Assembly: GCA_050290145.1 (NCBI GenBank)
Contig: JBNKHC010000261.1
Location: 1 to 18,044 of the forward strand
Direction: 5' to 3'
Length of the DNA stretch: 18,044 bases
Origin: Pelagibius sp050290145
GTDB taxonomy: Bacteria > Pseudomonadota > Alphaproteobacteria > Kiloniellales > Kiloniellaceae
The stretch's first letter is position 1. Each line of letters opens with the position of its first letter. Below the pieces are notes generated by a model that saw only the letters and a list, made by a program, of their open reading frames with translations, was not told the DNA's origin and searched no databases. Position numbers and translations under genes: made by a program. Below, piece by piece: positions 7,359 to 12,939 of the stretch.

Positions 7359-8159
7359 TCACGCCGCGGCGGGGGCGAGGGCGTCAGCGACTTCCGCGGC
7401 GGCGGCCTGCAGGGCCGGCACCAGGGTCGCGGCGGCCTCCCGGACCGGCAGGGCGCTCTTCAGGAACAGCACGTTCATGGCGGCCACCGCCTTGCCGCCG
7501 GCGAGGACCGGCACGCCGACAGCAGAAATCTGGCGGCGGTATTCGCGCCGCGAGTAGTCTTCGTGCATCGTCGCATAGCCCTGCGCACGCACCCGGGCGA
7601 AGGCGGCCTTCGCCCGTTTGCGGTCGCGCGCCAGGTCGTTCCAGGACGCCGGGTCCGCGGCTTCGCGGGCCAGCACCGCCTCGCGCTCGGACGGTTCGGC
7701 GAAGGCCAGGTAAGCGCGGCCCAGGCTGGTCGCCAGGATCGGCGCCCGGTAGCCGGGATGCCGGTTCACCAGCAGCGGCCCGGCCTCCCGCGAGGTCTCC
7801 ACAACCAGCATGGCGTCACGGTCGAAGATCGCCAGGTCTGACGGCCAGCCGATGTCGTTGCGGAAGCGCGCCAGCACGGGGGCGACGATCCGCCCGACGG
7901 CCTGGTGCCGGTCGTAACCGGCGGAGAGCAGCAGCGTCTTCCCGGTGACCTCGTAGCAGGCCAGGTCGTCGCCGCGGCGCACGTAGCCGGCGTGCATCAG
8001 GGTCTCCAGCATGCGCACGATGGTCGCCTTGTCGAGCGCCGTTTCGCGATGCAGGGCGCCGACGCTGGCCTCACCCTTCAGCCTGTTGACGGCGGCCAAA
8101 ACCTCCAGGCTGCGCAGCGCCGCGGTGACCGGCTTGTATGACCCCGCGGCCTGGCTCAC
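7359..8159 (-). CDS. IclR-family transcriptional regulator, MhpR-like
   Basis: The product is a 266-residue DNA-binding regulator. An N-terminal winged helix-turn-helix lies at about 12-65 (SVGALHRETALDKATIVRMLETLMHAGYV), followed by the IclR effector-binding domain at about 80-260 (GWPSDLAIFDRDAMLVVET, LATSLGRAYLAF). The sequence resembles the MhpR branch, whose E. coli member controls phenylpropionate degradation. The ligand here is unknown. The GTG start overlaps the stop of the CoA-transferase as GTGA, so the two are co-transcribed and probably translationally coupled. The palindrome at 9453-9471 upstream of this unit is its most likely operator, implying autoregulation plus control of the divergent acyl-CoA dehydrogenase. 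The gene ends at a shared bidirectional terminator. Confidence 0.92.
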   Translation of the reverse strand: MSQAAGSYKPVTAALRSLEVLAAVNRLKGEASVGALHRETALDKATIVRMLETLMHAGYVRRGDDLACYEVTGKTLLLSAGYDRHQAVGRIVAPVLARFRNDIGWPSDLAIFDRDAMLVVETSREAGPLLVNRHPGYRAPILATSLGRAYLAFAEPSEREAVLAREAADPASWNDLARDRKRAKAAFARVRAQGYATMHEDYSRREYRRQISAVGVPVLAGGKAVAAMNVLFLKSALPVREAAATLVPALQAAAAEVADALAPAAA

Positions 8160-9430
8160 CCGACGACACCCTCCTTCCTCAGCGCCTCGATCTGCGCCGC
8201 GTCCATTTCCAGCAGTTCGCTCAGCAGGCCGTCGCTGTCGGCCCCCAGGTCCGGCGGGGCAAGCTTGTAGGCCGCGGGCGTCCGGCCGAGCTTGGCGGGA
8301 AAGGCGACGGAGCGGATCTCGCCGCCCGCGCCGTCGGGCAGGGTCACGACGAGGTCGCGGGCCTCGGCCTGCGGGTCGCTGAACACGTCGGGGATCTCGT
8401 TGATCGGCCCGCAGGGCACCGTGACGCTTTCCAATAGGGCAATGGCCTCGTCGCGCGTGTAACCTGCCAGCAGCTCGATGAGCGTCGCGTCCAGGCTCTC
8501 GCGGTTGGTCACCCGGTCGGCGCAGGTCCGGTAGCGCGGGTCGTCGGCCATTTCTTCGGCACCCAGCGCCCGGCAGAGGCGCCGGAACTGCCCGTCATTG
8601 CCGACGGCGATGATGATATGGCCGTCGCTGACCGGATAGGGGCGGTAGGGCACCACGCTGGGGTGGTTGTTGCCCAGGCGCCCGGGCCGCGTACCGCCGA
8701 CCAGCCAGTTGGCGGCCTGGTTGGCCAGCATCGCGGCCTGGGAGTCGAAGAGCGCGCAATCGATGTGCTGGCCCTCGCCCGTGTCGCGCCGGTGGTTGAG
8801 CGCCGCCAGGATCGACACCGCGGCGTACATGCCGGTGAAGAGGTCGCTGACCGCGACGCCGACCTTCATCGGTCCGCCGCCAAGCTCGCCGTCGGGGATG
8901 CCGGTGATGCTCATCAGGCCGGCCATGCCCTGGATCAGGAAGTCGTAGCCGCTGCGGTGGGCGTAGGGACCGGTCTGGCCGAAGCCGGTGATGGAGCAGT
9001 AGATCAGGCCCGGGTTGACCGCGCTGAGGCCGGCATAGTCGAGGCCATACTTCGCCAGGCCGCCGACCTTGAAGTTTTCGATCACCACGTCGCAGCGCGC
9101 CGCGAGATCACGGATCAGGGCCGCGCCCTCGGGTCTGGAGAAGTCGACGGCCAGCGAGCGCTTGTTGCGATTGCAGGCGGTGAAGTAGGCGGCATCGGGC
9201 CGGCGGTCCCCCTTCGGCGGACAGAACGGCGGCCCCCAGTGCCGGGTGTCGTCGCCGCCGGCCGGGTTCTCCACCTTGATCACCTCGGCGCCGAGGTCGC
9301 CCAGGATCTGCGCCGCCCAGGGGCCGGCGAGTATGCGGCTGAGGTCCAGGACCCGGATGCCGTTGAGAGCGCCGCGGCGCGCGCCTGCCTGCCCCCTCGT
9401 CGTCTCACCTACCGCCTCACCCGTCGCCAT
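8156..9430 (-). CDS. CaiB/BaiF family CoA-transferase (class III)
   Basis: The product is a 424-residue cytoplasmic enzyme expected to move CoA between an acyl-CoA donor and a carboxylic acid through an aspartyl-CoA anhydride. The family opening GIRVLDLSRILAGPWAAQILGDLGAEV (about 24-50, split here by eye) is followed by KVENPAGGDDTR, CNRNKRSLAVDF and GYDFLIQGMAGLMSITG. The catalytic aspartate is Asp196 in GVAVSDLFTGMYAA. The length is normal apart from a 20-residue N-terminal extension. The region before the ATG has only a weak ribosome site, so the true start may differ. It is the first gene of a two-gene unit with the IclR regulator and diverges from an acyl-CoA dehydrogenase. The pair suggests activation then desaturation of one acid, whose identity I cannot assign. 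Confidence 0.92.
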   Translation of the reverse strand: MATGEAVGETTRGQAGARRGALNGIRVLDLSRILAGPWAAQILGDLGAEVIKVENPAGGDDTRHWGPPFCPPKGDRRPDAAYFTACNRNKRSLAVDFSRPEGAALIRDLAARCDVVIENFKVGGLAKYGLDYAGLSAVNPGLIYCSITGFGQTGPYAHRSGYDFLIQGMAGLMSITGIPDGELGGGPMKVGVAVSDLFTGMYAAVSILAALNHRRDTGEGQHIDCALFDSQAAMLANQAANWLVGGTRPGRLGNNHPSVVPYRPYPVSDGHIIIAVGNDGQFRRLCRALGAEEMADDPRYRTCADRVTNRESLDATLIELLAGYTRDEAIALLESVTVPCGPINEIPDVFSDPQAEARDLVVTLPDGAGGEIRSVAFPAKLGRTPAAYKLAPPDLGADSDGLLSELLEMDAAQIEALRKEGVVG

Positions 9431-9452
9431 CCCGTCACCCGCCGTTTCAGCT

Positions 9453-9471
9453 AATGAAATGATATTTCATT
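9453..9471. promoter_or_regulatory. Perfect 19-bp palindrome, predicted IclR-family operator
   Basis: AATGAAAT and ATTTCATT flank the trinucleotide GAT (9461-9463). The core TGAAATgatATTTCA closely resembles operators known for IclR-family proteins, such as the IclR GGAAAT-N-ATTTCC type and KdgR-type TGAAAC/GTTTCA sites. It lies in an AT-rich island within the 105-base divergent gap, 22 bases before the CoA-transferase start and 64 bases before the acyl-CoA dehydrogenase start. The cassette's own IclR regulator is the obvious binder. Confidence 0.75.
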
Positions 9472-9535
9472 TACAGATTAACACCGATGGGCCAGGGTGC
9501 AAGAGCGGGAAAACAGGCGGAAGGAGGCGGGCGCG

Positions 9536-10693
9536 ATGGACTTCACCTTGAGTGCGGAGCAGCAGGCTTTGCAGGAGAGCGTGCGCCGCTTCGCGGCGGC
9601 CGAGCTGACGGAGGCCGCCCGCGAGATCGAGCGCAGCGGAGAGCCGCCTGCCCCGGACATCCTCCGGCGCTTCGCGGAGATGGGCCTGCTGGGCGTCAAC
9701 CTGCCGGAGGAGTACGGCGGCCAGGGGCTCAGCCACCTGGACGCCGTCCTGGTGCTGGAGGAAGTGGCGAAGCTCTCGCCGGCGCTGGCCTTCCCCATTT
9801 TCGAATCCTGCTTCGGCCCGGTGCTGGCGATCGCCCATTTCGCCGAGGAGCCGCTGAAGCGGCGCATCCTGCCCCCGGTCTGCCGCGGCGAAACCGTCGT
9901 CGCCGTCGCCATGTCGGAGCCCGGCGCCGGCAGCGCGCTGACCGACCTGACCACCCGGGCCGCGGTGGAGGGGCAGGATATCGTCCTCAACGGCACCAAG
10001 CGCTGGTGCTCCGGCGGCGGGCACTCCCAGGCCTACGTCGTCTACGCCCGCCTCTCCGACGCGCCCGGCGCTAAAGGAATCGGTGCGGTGCTGGTGGAGA
10101 AGGACCGGCCGGGCGTCACCTTCGGCAAGCCCGAGCATCACATGGGCCTGCGCGGCATCCCCAGCGCCGACATCTACCTCGACAAGGTGCGCGTGCCGCT
10201 GGAGAACCTCATCGTGCCGGCCGGCGGCTTCCGCCGGCTGATGGAAGCCTTCGACCTGGAGCGCTGCGGCAACACCACCATGAGCCTCGCGATCGCCCAG
10301 TCCGCCTTTGACTACGTCCTGGACTACGTGCAGGAGCGCCGACAGTTCGGCAAGCCCGTGGTCGACTTCCAGGCGGTGCAGCTGCACCTGGCGGAAATGA
10401 AGATGAAGTGCGACGCCGCGCGGCTGCTGCTCTACCGCGCCGTCGTCAACGCCTCGGCCGGCCTGCCCTCGGTCGGCGACAGCTCCGTCGCCAAGTGCTT
10501 CGCCAACGAGATGGTGCGCGAGGTAACGGGCAAGGCGTTGCAGCTCATGGGCGGCTACGGCTATTCCACGGAGTATCCCCTGGAGCAGAAGCTGCGCGAC
10601 GGCTGGGCCTGGGGCATCGCCGGCGGCACCATCGACATCCAGAAGGTGAACATCGCCGCCAGCCTGGTCGGCCGCCGCTTCCCGCAGCGCTAG
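9536..10693 (+). CDS. Acyl-CoA dehydrogenase family protein
   Basis: The product is a 385-residue FAD enzyme expected to form the alpha-beta double bond of an acyl-CoA and pass electrons to ETF. The N-terminal helices contain LLGVNLPEEYGGQGLS (about 51-66). The flavin/substrate motif AMSEPGAGSALTDLTT occurs at 125-140, QERRQFGKPVVDFQAVQ at 266-282 and the FAD-contact region LQLMGGYGYSTEYPLEQKLRD at about 335-355. The usual catalytic glutamate near the C-terminus (YEGT in medium-chain enzymes) is replaced by Gly363-Gly364 in AGGTIDIQ. Glu242 in FDLERCGNT lines up with the glutamate used by isovaleryl-CoA dehydrogenase, so the base has probably moved. AAGGAGG (9521-9527) is eight bases before this ATG, which rules out the in-frame upstream GTG at 9497. 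The gene diverges from the CoA-transferase across the predicted operator, and its stop is 17 bases from that of the convergent LDH2 gene. Confidence 0.93.
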   Translation: MDFTLSAEQQALQESVRRFAAAELTEAAREIERSGEPPAPDILRRFAEMGLLGVNLPEEYGGQGLSHLDAVLVLEEVAKLSPALAFPIFESCFGPVLAIAHFAEEPLKRRILPPVCRGETVVAVAMSEPGAGSALTDLTTRAAVEGQDIVLNGTKRWCSGGGHSQAYVVYARLSDAPGAKGIGAVLVEKDRPGVTFGKPEHHMGLRGIPSADIYLDKVRVPLENLIVPAGGFRRLMEAFDLERCGNTTMSLAIAQSAFDYVLDYVQERRQFGKPVVDFQAVQLHLAEMKMKCDAARLLLYRAVVNASAGLPSVGDSSVAKCFANEMVREVTGKALQLMGGYGYSTEYPLEQKLRDGWAWGIAGGTIDIQKVNIAASLVGRRFPQR

Positions 10694-10710
10694 CCGCTAG
10701 GCCAGCGCCC

Positions 10711-11706
10711 TTACCCCAGGGACTTAATCTGCGTCCACAGCGCGGCATCGACGGCGAAGCCGCGGTGGCGGGCGTGGTGCAGGGCTTCGCCCTTGGCGAG
10801 GCCGGGCAGGTAGGCGCCCTCGTCGGCCTGCACCGCCTCCAGCCAGTCGTCGAAGCGCGCGCCGAAGCCCGAGACCGGGGAGATCGCGAGAACGAGGAGC
10901 CCCGCCCCCGGCGAAGCATTGCCCTTGTTGAAGGCCGGCGCGTCCTTCGACCAGCTGGCGCCGGTGAGGCCCGCCGCCAGCATCTCGACCAGGAGGGCGA
11001 TGTTGGCGCCGCGCGCGCCGCCGAAGGGCAGGAGGCTGCCGGCCAGCGCCGCGCGGGCGTCGGTGGTGGGATGACCGGCGGGGTCGAGCCCCCAGCCTTC
11101 CGGGATCTCGCGGCCCGCCTCCGCGTACTCGCGGAGCTTGGCCAGCGAGGCGGAAGCCGACGATTGGTCGATGACCAGCGCCGGTGCGCCGCCGTCTCTC
11201 GGCACCGCGAAGGCCAGCGGGTTGGTGCAGAACACGCGGGCCTTGCCGCCGGAGGCCGCCATGACCGCCGGCCCGGCGTTGGCGGCGGCCAGGGCGGCGA
11301 GGCCGTGCTCCTCGGCCAGCTTGCGCACGAAATAGCCGAGCGCGCCGCAGGGATAGCCGTTGCTGAGCGCCAGCATCGCCAGGCCCTGCTTCCCCGCGCC
11401 TTCGGCCAGGCGCGGCAGGGCGCGCTCGAAGCCCAGATGCGGCAGCCCCTCGGCGGCGTCGACGCGGGTCACCACCTCGCTCACTTCCTCGACGACCGGC
11501 TCGGCATCGCCCTTGGCGCGCCCGGCGGCCAGCGCGTCGCCGTAGGTGAGAAGGTGTTTCAGGCCGACGCCGCGGTTGCCCTCGGCCTCCGCCGTCACCA
11601 CCGCGCGGCCGGTCGCCGCCGCGTGCCCGGGCGAGGCCCCAGCGGCCTTCAGCGCCGCCACCGCCGCGGCCAGCGCCTCGTTGAAACTGACGGTGATCTC
11701 GGCCAC
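10711..11706 (-). CDS. LDH2/malate dehydrogenase-family oxidoreductase with altered active site
   Basis: The product is a 331-residue NAD(P)-dependent oxidoreductase of the LDH2 superfamily, which includes sulfolactate, ureidoglycolate and lactate/malate dehydrogenases and imine reductases. Family landmarks are AEAEGNRGVGLKHLLTY (39-55), SNGYPCGALGYFV (115-127), the nucleotide-site strand VFCTNPLAFAVP (158-169), DPAGHPTTDA (208-217) and the domain near FGGARGANIALLVEML. The usual Ser-His pair of the RG-x-x-SHG-x-x-R motif is Gly46-Val47 here, and the second usual histidine aligns with Pro119. It is therefore a divergent branch or has a different chemistry. The GTG start has AGGA about nine bases upstream. 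It follows the SDR gene by 26 bases on the same strand, so the two form an operon. The substrate is unknown. Confidence 0.87.
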   Translation of the reverse strand: MAEITVSFNEALAAAVAALKAAGASPGHAAATGRAVVTAEAEGNRGVGLKHLLTYGDALAAGRAKGDAEPVVEEVSEVVTRVDAAEGLPHLGFERALPRLAEGAGKQGLAMLALSNGYPCGALGYFVRKLAEEHGLAALAAANAGPAVMAASGGKARVFCTNPLAFAVPRDGGAPALVIDQSSASASLAKLREYAEAGREIPEGWGLDPAGHPTTDARAALAGSLLPFGGARGANIALLVEMLAAGLTGASWSKDAPAFNKGNASPGAGLLVLAISPVSGFGARFDDWLEAVQADEGAYLPGLAKGEALHHARHRGFAVDAALWTQIKSLG

Positions 11707-11732
11707 GGGCCGGGTCCTGCCGCGCCTGCGTC

Positions 11733-12536
11733 CTACTCCTTCACCGGGACAGTGTAGTTGAGGCCCAGGCGACCGCCGTCGGCGTAGATGGTCTGGCCGG
11801 TGATGTAGCTGGCGTCGGAAGAGGCCAGAAAGACGGCGACGTTGCCCATCTCCTCGGGCTCGCCCAGGCGGCCCATGGGGGTGCGCGACATCAGCTTGTT
11901 CCAGGCCGCCGGGTCGTTGTTCACCGCACGCACCATCTCGGTGTTGATGGAGCCGGGGCCGACGCCGTTGACGCGGACGCCCTTGTCGGCCAGGGCCAGC
12001 GACATGACCTTGGTGAGCTGGTTCACCCCGCCCTTGGCGACGCAGTAGGGCGTGATGGCCGGGATCGCCACCACGGCGTTGATCGAGGACATGTTGACGA
12101 TGGACCCGCAGGCGCCGTCGGCGCCCTCACCGGTCCGGGGCCCCTGCTTCACCATCTGCTTCGCCGCGGCCTGGCCGCAGAGGAAGACGCCCTTCAGGTT
12201 CACGCGCAGCACGGCGTCGAAGTCCTCTTCCGAGAAGTCCAGGAAGTCGGCGGCCTTCACGATGCCGGCGTTGGCGACCATGCAGTCGATGCGCCCGAAG
12301 GCCTTCACGGCTTCGGCGATCAGCGCCTCCACCTGGGCCTTGTCGCCGACGTCGCAGGCGACGAAGACCGCCTCGGCGCCCTCGCCCTTCAGGCTCTCCA
12401 GGGCGGCCTTGCCCTTCTCCGCGTCGATGTCGGACATCACCACCTTGGCGCCCTCGGCGGCGAAGCGCCGGGCGCAGCCATAGCCGATCCCGGACGCCGC
12501 GCCGGTGATCACGACGACCTGGTCTTTCACGCGCAT
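11733..12536 (-). CDS. SDR-family NAD-dependent oxidoreductase
   Basis: The product is a 267-residue classical short-chain dehydrogenase. The coenzyme motif TGAASGIG is at 11-18, and Asp36 at the end of the second strand (VVMSDID) favours NAD(H) over NADP(H). NAG is at 89-91. The catalytic tetrad is Asn113, Ser151, Tyr164 and Lys168 (NMSS, YCVAK), with standard spacing. The C-terminal region PMGRLGEPEEMGNVAVFLAS and YITGQTIYADGG are typical. I chose ATG 12536 because AAGGGGA lies eight bases upstream and the family begins there. A longer in-frame opening at 12578 is not family-like. It precedes the LDH2 gene by 26 bases, so the two oxidoreductases probably act in one pathway. The substrate is not assignable from sequence. 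Confidence 0.93.
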   Translation of the reverse strand: MRVKDQVVVITGAASGIGYGCARRFAAEGAKVVMSDIDAEKGKAALESLKGEGAEAVFVACDVGDKAQVEALIAEAVKAFGRIDCMVANAGIVKAADFLDFSEEDFDAVLRVNLKGVFLCGQAAAKQMVKQGPRTGEGADGACGSIVNMSSINAVVAIPAITPYCVAKGGVNQLTKVMSLALADKGVRVNGVGPGSINTEMVRAVNNDPAAWNKLMSRTPMGRLGEPEEMGNVAVFLASSDASYITGQTIYADGGRLGLNYTVPVKE

Positions 12537-12569
12537 AGTTCTTGTCCCCTTAAAATCCTCAAGTCGCCC

Positions 12570-12670
12570 CACCCCCACCCTGACCCTCCCCCATCAAGGG
12601 GAGGGAAAGCTGTCGAAGCGGCTCATAAGAGCCCCTTCCCCCTTGATGGGGGAAGGATGGCTAGGGGGTG
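12570..12670. repeat. Long imperfect inverted repeat upstream of the SDR gene
   Basis: The left arm (about 12570-12611) begins CACCCCCACCC and contains CCCCCATCAAGGGG. The right arm (about 12628-12670) contains CCCCTTGATGGGGG and ends GGGGGTG. Reverse-complementing the right arm aligns with the left over roughly 40 bases with a handful of mismatches. It would fold as a long hairpin 34 bases before the SDR start. Confidence 0.75.
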
Positions 12671-12717
12671 ACAGCGGTGTAAGCAGTCGCGCGCATTGTA
12701 GCGCCCATACTGCGTTT

Positions 12718-12750
12718 GTCATTGCCGGGCTTGACCCGGCAATCCATTTC
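12718..12750 (-). repeat. Palindromic repeat family A, copy 1 (inverted)
   Basis: The stem TTGCCGGG (12722-12729) pairs with CCCGGCAA (12735-12742) around loop CTTGA. Flanks are GTCA on the left and TCCATTTC on the right. Its reverse complement reads GAAATGGA, stem, TCAAG, stem, TGAC, the same layout as copy 2 but with a different stem sequence. Confidence 0.85.
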
Positions 12751-12777
12751 ACCGCTTGCAGGAATCCTGCGCGCCCA

Positions 12778-12811
12778 GAAATGGACCCTCGGGTCAAGCC
12801 CGAGGGTGACG
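12778..12811 (+). repeat. Palindromic repeat family A, copy 2
   Basis: The stem ACCCTCGGG (12785-12793) pairs with CCCGAGGGT (12799-12807) around loop TCAAG. It has GAAATGG on the left and GAC on the right. It lies 30 bases from copy 1 in opposite orientation. Confidence 0.88.
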
Positions 12812-12854
12812 GGAGGAGACGGGGCGAGAGCGGTGCGACAGCAACCAGAAGCCC

Positions 12855-12928
12855 CCTCACCCAGCTGCGGCTGGACTCGCTTCGCTCGTTAAGCCTGCGC
12901 AACCCTCTCCCCAACGTGGGAGAGGGGC
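12855..12928. repeat. Repeat family B, copy 1
   Basis: The element starts CCTCACCCAGC, passes through CTCGCT and GCGCAACCCTCTCCCC, and ends in the hairpin CCCTCTCCC (12903-12911) / GGGAGAGGG (12918-12926). The hairpin begins 14 bases beyond the prpE stop and could slow or end that transcript, but no T-run follows. A diverged copy is at 16913-16985. Confidence 0.75.
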
Positions 12929-12939
12929 AAGATAACGCC

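Larger units (their letters stand above)
12537..12939. other. Repeat-filled intergenic region between SDR and prpE genes
   Basis: About 400 bases hold no convincing gene. Short open frames here are made of repeat sequence and lack ribosome sites. The region contains a long imperfect inverted repeat, two oppositely oriented copies of palindromic family A and one copy of family B. The promoter of the SDR-LDH2 operon must lie within it or among the repeats. No clear -10/-35 pair was identified. Confidence 0.8.

Noticed and set aside
10694..10710. Terminator between the convergent acyl-CoA dehydrogenase and LDH2 genes
   Set aside because: Only 17 bases separate the stops. The GCGCT/AGCGC pairing nearby is short and has no T-run.
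10408..11757. 449-codon plus-strand open frame across the end of the acyl-CoA dehydrogenase
   Set aside because: It overlaps two well-supported genes in other frames and shows no domain.
12718..12811. CRISPR-like array
   Set aside because: The repeats are inverted relative to each other, have no regular spacers and are only two here. There are no cas genes.
12594..12914. 106-residue minus-strand frame within the repeat cluster
   Set aside because: It is translated almost wholly from palindromic repeats. Such peptides recur wherever these repeats lie.
12903..12926. Intrinsic terminator for prpE
   Set aside because: The stem is strong but no T-run follows on the minus strand, and it is part of repeat family B, so termination is only possible, not supported.
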